DNA from: Enoplolaimus lenunculus | Lineage: Eukaryota; Nematoda; Enoplea; Enoplida; Thoracostomopsidae | DNA length: 64,000 bases | NCBI GenBank assembly: GCA_030248215.1 | Contig: JASANG010002785.1 | Location: 96,724-160,723 of the forward strand | Reading direction: 5' to 3' | Part shown: positions 46,701 through 55,437 of the stretch, in pieces | Layout: each line of letters starts with the position of its first letter | How positions within the stretch are numbered: the first letter of the stretch is position 1 | Notes under the pieces: generated by a model | The model's database searches: none | What the model was told of the DNA's origin: nothing | What the model saw: the letters and a program-made list of their open reading frames with translations, nothing else | Translations under genes and position numbers: made by a program

Positions 46701-48710
46701 CCATAGAATTTTTTAATGCTGTTACAATCGGTTTTGCAACAGGGGGGGGGGTGGGCAGAAACAGGAAACGCAGGGTCTCGGTTTATTTTTCCACAATGGC
46801 AGCCACGCCAAATGAAAAGCCAAGAAAGGCCGTGGAGTCTGTTATGGTTTTCAAATATTCTATTTCTGTTAAATAAACGTTTTTTTAGATCAGGCAAATT
46901 AATTTACAAATAAACTATATATACAATTTAGGCGGATTTTACAAAAATTAAATGCCAAATATGTATTCTGAGCATCCATGATAGAGAAAATTATTTTGTG
47001 ATAAAATGGTAAGGTGCCTATCTTACAATTTTCCACTTCAGGAAATTATTGTCACATATATATATAGCATAGAGTAAAAATTGCGTTTCAAAACATTTGC
47101 CAGCCCATTCTCGCGTGTCAGGATTTTCTCTGATCCATTGCTGTCACAAACCTGACGTTGACGTTTCATATTGCACGTTCCCATTTTAACCGATAAATGA
47201 GCGTTGTTTTGTAGGCCAAAGCGTGGACCATTTGAGCCAGTAAACGGTGACGAATAGAAGTTTTCATGGATTTGTCGCCGCGTTCGTCCTTGTTCGTGAT
47301 TGGCTGTTACTCGCTGCGAAAAAAAATATCGCCAAACAAATTGACCAATGAAAATCAAGTATATAATTGGTTGAGTTGAATAGACGCAATTTCGATTCGA
47401 GTTGTCTACCGAGATCGACATAACTGGCAGATGCAATTTTTAGACACATGAAACTTCTGTACTGTGTTCCCTAAGCTCATCAAGCAGTAAAATGTTACTT
47501 TAGTCATGTAAGTCTTCTAGTAATTTAGCACCAGACTTAAGGCCAATGTTACTTTTAGGGCCGTAAACAGTAGATTAAGCGCATTCCTAAGCCTAAACCC
47601 ATCTTAAGCGTTGCAAAAGCGTATTTCTAAGCCTAAGCCTAATGCTAAGCAAAAAATGTATTCTAGAATGTAAGCCTACTGTGTTACAGACCCTCCCGAA
47701 ACCAGGACGGCCCTAAAGGTAACATGGACCATGTCCATCAACGTCTTGGAATTGGTTAAAACAACAAGCATAGGGGTTTCCATTGTTTTTCGTTGATATA
47801 ACTTTGATCCTGGGGGTAGTGCACGGATAACTGGTCTAAACTCCTGTAATGCAACCGGAGACCATTACCTGGAATTCGTCAGAATTTTGTCCCGCAGTCA
47901 CAGTAAACCTTCGTGTTGACGCAGAAGACTGACCTCCTGGGCCTTGCCGAGACTCACGAAACAACGAATTCTCGTCGCCACAAATTGGGCAAGGCGGGCA
48001 ATGCGGCTGGCCTTGGCTGCCTCGAAATTCGGTCCCTGGTAACGGTTCTATGACGCCTTCAGGCGACAGTGGGGCAAAAAAACAATCGCGAGTCTCAGAT
48101 TCGCCTTTGACAAATATTTTGCCTGTAAACGGTTTAAGTGTGTCGATCCAAACAGATATGACATCTTCACCGCAAGATATTGTGGGTTGACCTTAAAATA
48201 ATCAACAATTCTATTTTCAAATGTGTATAGCATAGCCTCAAATTTACTCTAAGCATTATAATGTATGTGTGACCAAATGACAAACTGTCTCCGCATTTAG
48301 GTAAGATTTGAAGAGTAGGTTTGAATTTTTCAAGGCCTTTAAATCCCTTCAGTAGTGCCGGCCCATGTATAAAACAGGGCCGGAACAGTAGTATAAGCAT
48401 ATTCCTACGCCTAAGTCTAAGCCGAAGCAAAAAAATCAGTCCAAAGCTTAAACTGACTCTATTATAGCCCCTCCGGAAAAGGATCCGGCACTGTTCTATA
48501 CATGGGCCGGAATGCCGATGCATACATAGATATATGTATTTAGGCGGATGTACTGCGTTGATATGTTTACAATAAAATTTTTTTACAATTTGGGTATATT
48601 ATTACAGGCTTTGTCGATCTACATGGTAAAATGTTGTGGCAAGATGCAGAAGAATAGGACAGATTCGTTGCGTAAATAGAAACAAGAAAAAAAAAAACAT
48701 AACTAAAAAA

Positions 48711-48743
<33 letters not shown>

Positions 48744-49214
48744 TAAATATATAAATATATTATATATAAATATATATGTATATATCTATATATATACATA
48801 TATAGATGTATATATATAAAAGTTTCATCCTTTAATAGTTGCTTACTAATAGTTGTAGTGACCAGTATCAGACGAAAAATGGTCAAAACTATGCTAAACT
48901 GAAACTAAGTTAATATTATTATATTTTCGTAGGCTTTCGAATTTTACAACCGCGTCGAAGTCAAGCATTTTACTCGCTTGCGACGCTGCCTTTCAATCGG
49001 TCTGTCTTCGAAATTGTAGTATGGTCGAGAAACGAACCCTTGGGGACTTTTCGGCCGTTTTGGAGTAATTTTTTTAATTTAACTTACCCACAACGCCGTT
49101 ATCAATAACCACTGCAACTGTGACGCGAACTGAAAAAGAGCTCAGTAAACTCAGGATAATTATCCAGGTGGTCCATAGGTGTAACACAAATTTTGGCATC
49201 TGTAAGTTGACCAT
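40384..49214 (-). CDS. Cuticlin-like ZP-domain membrane protein, complete, 560 aa
   Basis: A nine-exon gene for a nematode-type cuticlin / ZP-domain protein, a secreted or membrane-tethered polymer-forming component of the apical matrix or cuticle. CDS parts, 5' to 3': 49088-49214, 47869-48191, 47152-47313, 46448-46590, 45473-45624, 44689-44767, 43112-43274, 41052-41247, 40384-40721. The sum, 1,683 nt, is 561 codons with stop, and all phases agree. Residues: signal peptide about 1-33; ZP-N from VVIDNGVVGQPTISCGED (about 35-52) to the conserved FYMEADKTV (about 236-244); ZP-C from MPVCEYSIRRGTPDGP (265 on) through VHSCYVDDGRG (309-319), HVFKFADRTALDFQC (to 367) and GGCQGVTPPNC (377-387); a basic furin-like site RARVAR at 392-397; an E/R-rich linker; a membrane helix near 525-556; tail RRKS. 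An insert of about 100 residues sits in ZP-N. Introns hold MITEs of several families. Confidence 0.96.
41052..41247 (-). CDS. Cuticlin exon 8: end of ZP domain and furin-like site
   Basis: 196 nt between CTTTTAAG and GTTAGT. It starts PPNC, completing GVTPPNC, then RARARVAR, a dibasic cleavage motif where ZP proteins are normally cut, then a Ser/Thr-rich linker. Confidence 0.92.
41440..41612. repeat. F3 MITE-like copy in cuticlin intron 8
   Basis: GCCCGTAGCCAGTTCATCTGGCTGGGG ... GGGGGGGCTGAGCCCCC ... CACCTTGGCTGCGGGCCC; the ends are inverted. Confidence 0.85.
41770..41905 (-). repeat. tRNA-derived SINE-like copy 2
   Basis: On the minus strand a tRNA-like stretch with GGGCTAC / GTAGCCC acceptor arms, GGCACAGTGGTAACAGCG (A box), loop CTGACAC (GAC, Val) and GTTAGTTCGAAACCACC (B box). 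T- and anticodon stems have mismatches. The flank CCGGGACTTCAGACCTTT is shared with 6430-6640, which favours a SINE over a working tRNA. Confidence 0.65.
42589..42783. mobile_element. F1 MITE whose target duplication spans the exon 7 donor
   Basis: GGCCAATATAAAGAACAAGGGCGG to CCGCCCCTGATCTTTACATGGGTC, core of CCTAAG hexamers. Flanks CCTAACCG (42581-42588) and ACTTACCG (42784-42791) match at 6 of 8; read on the minus strand the latter is CGGTAAGT, exon end plus 5' splice site. Confidence 0.9.
42784..43111 (-). repeat. Tandem duplications of the end of cuticlin exon 7 plus F1 end
   Basis: Three extra copies of the exon-end segment follow the true exon, two of them with the CGGTAAGT donor and about 65 bp of the adjoining F1 terminus. 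The unit is 121 bp for 42845-42965 and 43046-43166; the middle copy, 42966-43045, has a different left part (ATTCCACTTCTATCCACC). The copies are almost identical, so the event is recent. Confidence 0.93.
43112..43274 (-). CDS. Cuticlin exon 7: last ZP-C strands
   Basis: 163 nt between TTCTTCAG and GTAAGT. HVESHVFKFADRTALDFQC and GICVTAAGGCQGVT. Its last 55 nt and donor are repeated downstream at 42911-42965 and 42790-42844, and without donor at 43001-43045. The upstream half exists only here, so this is the genuine exon. Confidence 0.95.
43323..43909. mobile_element. F1 MITE with its core expanded into a 36-bp tandem array
   Basis: Between a damaged left end (AAAGAACGGGGGTGG) and an intact right end (CGTCCCTGATCTTCACATGGGCC) lie about 12 units of CCTAAGCCTAAACCTAAGCG then TAAGAATGAGCATATT. 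Units are 36 bp, near-identical, one with an extra hexamer. The open frames (NEHIPKPKPKRK units) follow from the multiple-of-three length. Inside cuticlin intron 6. Confidence 0.95.
43960..44100. repeat. F12 GTCACCGTCC-rich element
   Basis: GTCCGGCGCAGTCCGTTCCC, CGTTCGTCACCGTCCGACACC, then the inverse GTATAGTGACGCACGGTGACGGACC. GC-rich palindrome resembling 1.59-2.04 kb. Confidence 0.65.
44390..44552. repeat. F3 MITE-like copy in cuticlin intron 6
   Basis: AATGGCGTGCCCGAAGACAG, GGGCTCAGCTTTCATG, TTCAACCTTGCTTACAAGTC, AGGTTAGCTGGCTACGGGCC. Confidence 0.75.
44689..44767 (-). CDS. Cuticlin exon 6: VHSCYVDDG segment
   Basis: 79 nt between TATTCTAG and GTATGG. GLLVHSCYVDDGRGQKVQL and IDDRG; the following Cys is supplied across the junction. 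Confidence 0.95.
44794..44985. mobile_element. F2 palindromic MITE
   Basis: CCGTATTCTCAAATGTGTGTAGCACCTATCCCC at left; GATAGATGCTATACGCATTTAAAAATATGG at right. A left half copy follows at 45050-45130. Confidence 0.8.
45235..45370 (-). repeat. F7 fragment in cuticlin intron 5
   Basis: CAGCTATAGGAGCTTGAGGCTCGAGC and TTGCTCATAGTATACTCTATGCGAAAAGGAGTTAA, the right half of F7; most of the tRNA-like part is missing. Confidence 0.75.
45473..45624 (-). CDS. Cuticlin exon 5: start of ZP-C
   Basis: 152 nt between TTTTTTAG and GTATGT. MPVCEYSIRRGTPDGPQV and VYHRWECKSDND match the cuticlin P.C.Y.I..GSP.GP ... V.H.W.C segment. Confidence 0.96.
46211..46355. mobile_element. Small MITE with CTGTAGTAACCTGAATA ends
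   Basis: CTGTAGTAACCTGAATAAGA at left and TTCGTATTCAGGTCACTACAG at right are inverted. A related piece is at 56450-56530. It abuts an F2 half copy at 46362-46432. Confidence 0.75.
46448..46590 (-). CDS. Cuticlin exon 4: end of ZP-N
   Basis: 143 nt between GTTTCAG and GTATGG. INPSGVSVEFTAVISFHQYF then ITKVDRAYRIRCFYMEADKT, the most conserved cuticlin block. Confidence 0.96.
46950..47110. repeat. F11 copy
   Basis: GTGATAAAATGGTAAGGTGCC, CATATATATATAGCATAGAGTAAAAATTGCGTTTC blocks as at 6640-6790. Confidence 0.75.
47152..47313 (-). CDS. Cuticlin exon 3: end of insert and third ZP-N strand
   Basis: 162 nt, exactly 54 codons, between TTCGCAG and GTTTGT. It starts with a polar, basic stretch and ends NNAHLSVKMGTCNMKRQRQ, matching the family's F.V.L.TCGMRR.R segment. 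Removing exon 3 alone would keep frame but delete a ZP-N Cys. Confidence 0.93.
47541..47730. mobile_element. F1 MITE, ACTTTTAGGGCC-type ends
   Basis: GGCCAATGTTACTTTTAGGGCCGTAAACAGTAG to GGACGGCCCTAAAGGTAACATGGACC, CCTAAGCC core. Confidence 0.88.
47869..48191 (-). CDS. Cuticlin exon 2: ZP-N start and insert
   Basis: 323 nt between TTTTAAG and GTAATG. QPTISCGEDVISVWI and PFTGKIFVKGESETRDC are the first two ZP-N strands with their Cys. After that comes an insert with CPPCPIC and a Ser/Gly-rich part that normal cuticlins lack. Confidence 0.95.
48360..48508. mobile_element. F1 MITE, short core, 8-bp TSD
   Basis: GGCCCATGTATAAAACAGGGCCGG to CCGGCACTGTTCTATACATGGGCC; only about four hexamers. Flanks GTAGTGCC and GGAATGCC match at 6 of 8. 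Confidence 0.9.
48690..48825. repeat. Poly(A) and AT low complexity
   Basis: A run of about 27 A at 48712-48740 followed by TATATA. It might be a retroposon tail, but no body is recognisable. Confidence 0.7.
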
Positions 49215-49230
49215 TGTCCAGCTTTGATAC
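49088..49230 (-). CDS. Cuticlin exon 1: 5' leader and signal peptide
   Basis: The exon opens after TTTTTCAG at 49231-49238, 16 nt before the ATG at 49212-49214. Residues 1-33 have a hydrophobic core (WIIILSLLSSFSV) fitting a signal peptide; VVIDNGVVG at the end is the standard start of a nematode ZP domain. An acceptor this close to the start codon, with no 5' exon in sight, suggests spliced-leader trans-splicing. Confidence 0.92.
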
Positions 49231-49243
49231 CTGAAAAACAACA

Positions 49244-49365
49244 AATATATATATATATATATATATCAAGGTGTAACCGGAACTCCGACTCCGATTAAAA
49301 ATTACGATTCAAAACGAGTTCCGATTTTGATTCCGCTATAATCCAGTCCCGCGTTGCATCCTGCC
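49244..49365. repeat. (TA)n then F6-like end, just upstream of the cuticlin leader
   Basis: About 22 bp of AT followed by CAAGGTGTAACCGGAACTCCGACTCCGATT and CGAGTTCCGATTTTGATTCCG. F6-like repeat very close to the gene's 5' end. Confidence 0.6.
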
Positions 49366-49854
49366 ACCTGGTGATTTTAAAACGACCATGAAACCTTATA
49401 AAATGCATCTCAGGCACCAATTTATAATGTCCCTATTATTTTGAAGTGCCATATTTCGTTGGTAGGTTGAACCGCTACCAACGTAAGGGCTTAAACCCGT
49501 TATCTTGGACCAGATTTGGACTTAAAACTCGTTGCGCCCCTCACAACCGCGTTGCCAAACTGGCTCCCAAGTGAATATGGGGGTCTATACAGGCATTACC
49601 CAGCCGGCAATCGAAAATAATGCAGGGATTTTAAACTTTTTTTTTTGCATATTCAAGCTTCGTATGACTTTTCCTGATTGTTCCACTACAATTTGTGAAA
49701 ACAATTCGATTTTTTGACATCCCACCGGGAACGGAAGATTTTTTGTCAAAAGGTTAAACAATTTATATACCATCTGACACAGCTTGGGACGTCGAGTTGA
49801 AAGGTTGCTAAAATTGTTATTAGCATCCCAAACAGTTTACGAAAAAGCTTCAGT
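49366..49854. other. Upstream intergenic stretch, nothing recognised
   Basis: No gene or family recognised; any cuticlin promoter would lie here but no motif can be named. Confidence 0.35.
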
Positions 49855-49975
49855 GTGAAGGATGCTGAAGCCAAAAATGCTTCATTGTCCAGGACACTGA
49901 AGCGTTTTGGCTTTAACGTTCAGGATACTGACGCTTTTTTGGCTTCAGTGTCCATGACACTACCCCCTCAAAAGT
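49855..49975 (+). repeat. Imperfect tandem of a GACACTGAAGCCAAAAA-type unit
   Basis: About four units of 25-30 bp mixing TGAAGCCAAAAATGCTTCA, GACACTGAAGCGTTTTGGC and TGACGCTTTTTTGGCTTCAGTGTC in both orientations. Confidence 0.75.
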
Positions 49976-50409
49976 CACCTGGTGTACGCATGTTATTGTG
50001 GAAGTTGCATAAGTCTTTCACTGTAACAGGAACTTTGCGGGGAGGCAGTCTGCGATGCGGTAGAAGGGATATTTTAAAATAATGGGGGTCACCTTAAAAT
50101 AGGAATCAGCCATTTTTGTATGCAGATGCACGGGGGGGTAAAATTACTGTGTGAGGAAAGTTTAAGAGGGGGCAATTTAAATAAAAATATTTCCATTTGA
50201 AAATATAAGCCCAACAGGTCAAAACCTTAACATGACCGTAGGACAGGGGGACACAGGAATTTTCCGAAATGCATACCCTAAATTTTACATAATCTACAAG
50301 CTGACCCAAAACCTTTATACGAACGGGCTCAACCCATCCCAGCTTTTTTTGAGCTACTCATGTGCAGGGGGGTGACTCCCCGAGGGTGGCATGAGGATAC
50401 GTGCCTCTA

Positions 50410-50660
50410 ATCAAAAGTGGCTTTTATGATAAAAGGTAACGTCCCTTCTGCCGTACAAATTTCTAGTTTTGTAAAACTAAAATTGCGTTTGGTTGCTCGT
50501 TCGCGATGCTTCTTGCACTCTGTTTGCACTGCCGTCAAAATAATTTTTGCAACAATATGTGACGGTCAATTACGTTTACCAATTATTATTAGCGATTTCG
50601 CGATGAAAATTGCGTTTGGTTTCTCGTTCTGCCTACGACGACTTTCGAACTCGACTTACG
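50410..50660. repeat. F11-related copy, partly duplicated
   Basis: AAAATTGCGTTTGGTT.CTCGTTC occurs at 50485 and 50607 with GGTAACGTCCCTTCTG before it. Confidence 0.6.
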
Positions 50661-50849
50661 TTCTACAAAACAGACAGACATTATCCCATACGTTCATTAC
50701 CACAATCCTGCCAATTATCGTTTAATTATAAATTAAATGCCTACAGCGTTTATTACTCATATTTTTAATTTTACATTATATTAATTTAGCAAATTATTTT
50801 TTACAACCTGAAATATTAATATTAAGCACCATATGGTAAGTTTGGCCCA

Positions 50850-51066
50850 GATTCTCAAATACATATAGCACCTATCATCAGTAAGTAATAGGTTTTCAAT
50901 CTAACGAACTGCTCCAATTGCAGAGTGCTAAATTTGCACAGAAGTAGCGACAATAGACAGCAATAAATGTGCTGGATTGCAACGTTCAACATTTCCGGGT
51001 TTCAAAGTTACAAGACCTGTCACCAACTGGTAATAGTTGCTACTCACATTTGAGAATACGGGCTCT
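50850..51066. mobile_element. F2 palindromic MITE
   Basis: CCCAGATTCTCAAATACATATAGCACC to TAGTTGCTACTCACATTTGAGAATACGGGC with CATCAGTAAGTAATAGG and CACCAACTGGTAATAG arms. Confidence 0.85.
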
Positions 51067-51196
51067 TAATTTAGACAGGACTTTCATGATTTGTGCAGTA
51101 TATCTTGCGATTCAAATTATTCATGTGAAGCTTACAATGTGTTTTAGCATATAGCTACATATCAGTACGATATTCTAACTAAAATTTAGCTTAAAA

Positions 51197-51270
51197 AATG
51201 GCTGCGTAGCTCAGTGGTTACACCAGTGGACCGGTAATCCGGACGTCGTAGGTCAGAGCCCCATCGCATC
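51197..51270 (+). other. tRNA-like sequence, degenerate
   Basis: GGCTGCGTAGCTCAGTGGTTACACCAG (good A box), CCGGTAATCCGG, then GTAGGTCAGAGCCCC (poor B box). Acceptor arms do not pair. Likely a SINE head or tRNA pseudogene. Confidence 0.5.
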
Positions 51271-51954
51271 TCGAGCAAAATTTCACATGAAGGGCTCTAT
51301 ATAATACTGCATAAACTGCATTCGCAGGCCACGCTCCCCAGCCCAAATAACGCTCGTGCCCCCAAAATAGACTCGGCCTAAAAGTAAACAATGTAGAATT
51401 GCAATTATAGGGGCCACTCAAAATTATTCGACGCACCACAAATATAACTTTCTACGGACGTACCGCGTGCAGATAGGGAACAAACCACCAGCGTAGTATA
51501 TACTCAAATATAAACAACATACCAAGGGTTATCTAAAAAGAACTCTAAACTCCTAGTAGTGTATTAAGTACTTGAACAAAGTCAACAACAATAAACACAG
51601 CGTAGTTTTCTTTTTTTTTACAAAATTTCCTCTTAAACTTCGAATTTTCCACAATATTTTGTTTTCCGTAAGTTTTCAATTCTGTTTCTTTATTTTTTCA
51701 TTTTTCTGTGAGCTTCGAAAGTTTAATTTTTGTATTAATTTGAGACCATTGAAAATATTTTACTGTGATACAAACACACTCTCATTTCAAAACGCTTTGC
51801 TTTGGATAGAACTTAGTGTATGAACTTTGCGAGTTTCGGTGGTCTACTTTGCGGGCATTTCTTAAAGGGGTCGGTTACAAGTCGAAGACAGCAGATACAT
51901 AGCGTTCCACCGGAATTGTTAAGGGGATGCTAATATAGACGAAATTCCATGCTT
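51271..51954. other. Intergenic stretch, nothing recognised
   Basis: T-rich patch at 51600-51720. No credible gene. Confidence 0.4.
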
Positions 51955-52138
51955 GGCCCATGTAAAGATCAGGGGCGGAACGTTTTTCTGTGGCACTAGA
52001 ATATGATAAGATTAGTGGTTTAGACTGATTTTTTCCTTGGCTTAGACTTCAGCTTAGGCTCGGAAATATGCTTATTATTACGCTTAGGATTAGGCTTAGG
52101 CTTAGGAATATGCTTATAACACTGTTTCACCCCTGTTC
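51955..52138. mobile_element. F1 MITE, right end truncated
   Basis: GGCCCATGTAAAGATCAGGGGCGGAACG, CTTAGG core, CACTGTTTCACCCCTGTTC and then unrelated sequence. Confidence 0.88.
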
Positions 52139-52855
52139 AAGCTGGTTTGCTTCAAACTATCAAACGTGGTTATGCGTTGCTGGAATTTATAACTTTTCCG
52201 CTGCGGCTTTTGTTGTTTCAATAACAATTCTTGGTGATAACCACAACCAGCGTCAGAGGACCCTGTCTACCTTGACCAGTTTCATCACCCCCAATTTTAA
52301 AACGAATAAACGATCATGAGATATATCGTTGACAATTTCGTGCTGTATTAATGTTAAGAATGATACAGACCAGTGAAAAAGTTTCAACTTTTTGTAATAT
52401 TAATATTTACAAAAAATGATTAAGAATAAAAACATTAAACAAACAACAAACAAACAAAAAATAAAGCCAGTAAGCAAACGAGCGAACAAACAAACAAAGT
52501 ACGACACCGAAAGCTTATGGAAGTTCTGTTAAAGAACATTGAGAAATTGGGAAAAAGAAGGGATAAAATTGTAAAAAAAACGCAAATAGAAGAATCGAAG
52601 GTAAAGTAGAGAAAACATAAGGCGGATCTAAGGATTATCGAAAAGAATGGACGGGTCATTTGGATAAATAACCATCAGATGATGTTATGATTTAAAGAAA
52701 TTGCGCAACAAAAACATTAAAAGATATATTTTTTATTTCAGCGGGCATTGAGAGTGACAGGCAACGCGTGTGCAACGAACAATATTTACCAGGTCAGTTC
52801 AAAGTTACTTGTTTACTTATTTAGTTCCAACCGTTCTTCCACGTATAACAAACGT
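52139..52855. other. Intergenic stretch, nothing assigned
   Basis: A plus-strand open frame at 52140-52319 is not repetitive but has no splice partner. 52430-52500 is AAAC-rich. Confidence 0.4.
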
Positions 52856-53060
52856 GAGCCTGAACCTAAACTATAAAATGAGCCTAAGCTTAAGTCTAAA
52901 CCTATGCCTAAGCCTAAGCCTAAGCCTAAGCTTAAGCCTAAGCCTAAGCTTAAGCCTAAGCCTAAGCTTAAGCCTAAGCCTAAGCCTAAGCCTAAGCCTA
53001 AACCTAAGCCTAAGCCTCAACCTAAGCCTAAGCCTAAGCCTAAGCCTAAGCATATGATAA
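52856..53060. repeat. Interstitial (GCCTAA)n array
   Basis: About 30 hexamers, mostly CCTAAG with interspersed CTTAAG every third unit (period 18) in the middle. Right-hand F1 terminus absent; left has AACGTGAGCCTGAACCTAAAC. The purest telomere-type tract in the window. Confidence 0.93.
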
Positions 53061-53904
53061 ACAACATAAATCTTGTGGGTAGGTAACTTTCGTCGTTTAT
53101 TAAATTAATACCAGAGTGAAGGAACTTAAAAAAGTACCTCAATGAAGATAACGGATTTTTAAACGGAACTACATAGCTAACGGTACTTATGGACCATCAC
53201 CAAACAAGGAAGATGCTTACCAAAGGGTTATATATGTCGGTGCTAAAGACATTGAGGCATCTCATAAGGCATTCGCAGAAAGTTCCTTATGCTTCTGCCA
53301 CTTAGTTTAGCGTTAATGGCGACCATCGCTTCCAAGTCCAAAATATAATAAATTTTGTTTCGGTCCGCCAGCTTAGACAGACACTTTTTTGAACGCTTAG
53401 GCATAGGCTTAGGAATATGCTTAATTTGCAGTTTCGACCTTACAAGTAACATTAGTTCAGGTGGCACCTGTAGCCATTTCGTACAGTATACATACTGCTA
53501 GAATAACTTTTATTGTATACGCTTTGCCAGAAACCCTGGCCACGAAACTTGGAATTTTGTACCCAACAACCAAAATAACTAAGTACTTTAAAAATCAAAT
53601 CAAAACATATTTTATTAATTTCAAAAAATTACTAAATATTTCAAGAATTTTTTATTTTAACATAAAATTCAAATCAAGGTTAACGACCGCCCTTGCAGAA
53701 GTAAGAGTCCCTATGATTAACGGTAGTTTTATTTGAAAAATCTAATTTTGTCAAGAAACCTTGTAAGCGGGGATGGTCTGGCCATCTGGCGTGCCAAGTA
53801 TTTTTACAAGGAGGGGTCGCTGACTCCAAGACCACGGCACAAATCGTAAAATTAAATCTTTTGAGGTGTTTCAACTTAAAGGTTTTTTATTAGTCAACAT
53901 CATT
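53061..53904. other. Intergenic stretch with an F1 fragment
   Basis: 53380-53460 is the right part of an F1 copy (CACTTTTTTGAACGCTTAGGC...CCTTACAAGTAACATTAG). Rest unassigned. Confidence 0.45.
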
Positions 53905-53975
53905 GAATACAGAATATATATTATATATATATATATATATTTATATATATAGTTTAAGTAAATATATATATATAA
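53905..53975. repeat. TA-rich microsatellite
   Basis: Interrupted TA/TATT run. Confidence 0.85.
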
Positions 53976-54295
53976 TTTTAAGTATAATAACTGTTTTTAA
54001 GTTACACATATATTATTTATGGTCAGGGGTTGGCCGGTTTATATCAAAATGCCAGGGCCGATTTAACGCCAGTCCAGGCCTGCTTTATACGCGGCAGGTA
54101 TAGACGTTTACAGATACTGGTTAAAGGTACGGCGCATATAAAGACAATTACTGCCTTAATCACAGTACAGGAGTGTTGCCAGGAGGGTTCTGGGGTCAAA
54201 CTCGCAGCTTTGAAATTTTTGGACAGGATATTTTAGACACGGTTTATTTTGAAGCTTATAAACTGTAATCCCCTGTTTCAAATTCTGCCCATGTC

Positions 54296-54462
54296 AAGAT
54301 CAGGTGCGGAACGTTTTTCTGTGGGACTAGAATAGAGCAAGCTTACGCTTTAGAGTAATTTTTGGCGTGGCGTAGGCTTAGGCTTAGGAATAAACTCATT
54401 CTTACGCTTAGGCTTAGGAATATGCTTATAATACTGTTCCGCCTCTGTTTTTTACATTGGCC
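54296..54462. mobile_element. F1 MITE, complete
   Basis: GCCCATGTCAAGATCAGGTGCGGAACG to CTGTTCCGCCTCTGTTTTTTACATTGGCC; two CTTAGG blocks split by AATAAACTCATTCTTACG. Confidence 0.92.
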
Positions 54463-54520
54463 CAAATTCTTAGCAATATTTAAAAATATCAGTTTAATAT
54501 TAATCCTTCATAAACTTTTT

Positions 54521-54706
54521 AGCCCATGTATATGACAGGGCCGGAACAGTAGTATAAGCATATTCCTAAGCCTAAGCCTAAGCGTATGGATGAGCCTATT
54601 CCTAAGCCTAAACCAAAGCCTAAAGCAAAAAAATAGTGTAAAGCTTAAACTGACTGTATTATAGCCCCTCCGGAAAACGGTCCGGCCCTGTTCTTATACC
54701 TGGGCC
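54521..54706. mobile_element. F1 MITE, complete, TSD visible
   Basis: AGCCCATGTATATGACAGGGCCGG to CCGGCCCTGTTCTTATACCTGGGCC. Flanking ACTTTTT on both sides (7 bp identical, 8 bp if one A was lost). Confidence 0.92.
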
Positions 54707-55089
54707 ACTTTTTGATAGCCCGTAGTGAGGTTTTGAACTTTATCACGTAAATTGACGATGTATCGATCAAAAATCTTATTGGTGCAATTAGACGACATTA
54801 AATTTTTCAAAATTAGCCAAATTTTAAATTATGCAACAATTTTCAACTCTGTTCTCGGTTCTTTTTTTAGAAACTCATCTCAAATTTCAAATATTAAAAG
54901 TATTTATTTTGAACAACTCGGCATTTTTTCAATACTCAGTCAGCTGTCGCCAATTAACATCCTACATATCGGATTATCCAGATGAAACTTATAAAACTGC
55001 CGTTGGCCACGAACTCATATTTAAGCTGATTGGCCTCGGCTAAACTGCTGTTAAATTGATTTACCAATGCGATTTAATTGCAGGCGCTT
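54707..55089. other. Intergenic AT-rich stretch, nothing recognised
   Basis: No element or gene recognised. Confidence 0.4.
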
Positions 55090-55437
55090 GCGGATCCAGA
55101 AGTGGGCCTGGGGGAACATCCGCCGTAAACAGAAATTTTTTTGTGATAAATAGTAACGTCCCTTAGAATTTTTCCTTCTCAGAAAATTGGTACAAATGCA
55201 GCATAAAGCGAAAATTGCGTTTTATAACTTTTGCCAGCCTGTTTCTAAGTCACAACTTTCTGGATCCGCCGTCGTGTATGCAGCTAAAGGGGGGCCAGGG
55301 TGGCTCAGCCCCCGTGGAAAAATTTAGAGCCCCCCTAGAAAATTTTCAACCTTGTTTGCATGTCATTAAAGACGCTTGCTTGCTCCTCCCAAGAAATTTT
55401 TCGCCCCCCTTAGAAAGGTGAGCTGGCTACGGTCCTG
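55090..55437. repeat. F11 copy followed by F3 copy
   Basis: F11 (GCGGATCCAGAAG..., GTGATAAATAGTAACGTCCCTTAG, CTGGATCCGCCG) to about 55265, then F3 (GGGCCAGGGTGGCTCAGCCCC ... TAGAAAGGTGAGCTGGCTACGG). Confidence 0.75.

Noticed and set aside
51197-51270. Functional tRNA
   Set aside because: No acceptor pairing and a poor B box.
52856-53060. True chromosome end
   Set aside because: The tract is short, degenerate and flanked on both sides by ordinary sequence.
52770-53086. LSLSLS and PKPKPK frames
   Set aside because: Translation of (GCCTAA)n.
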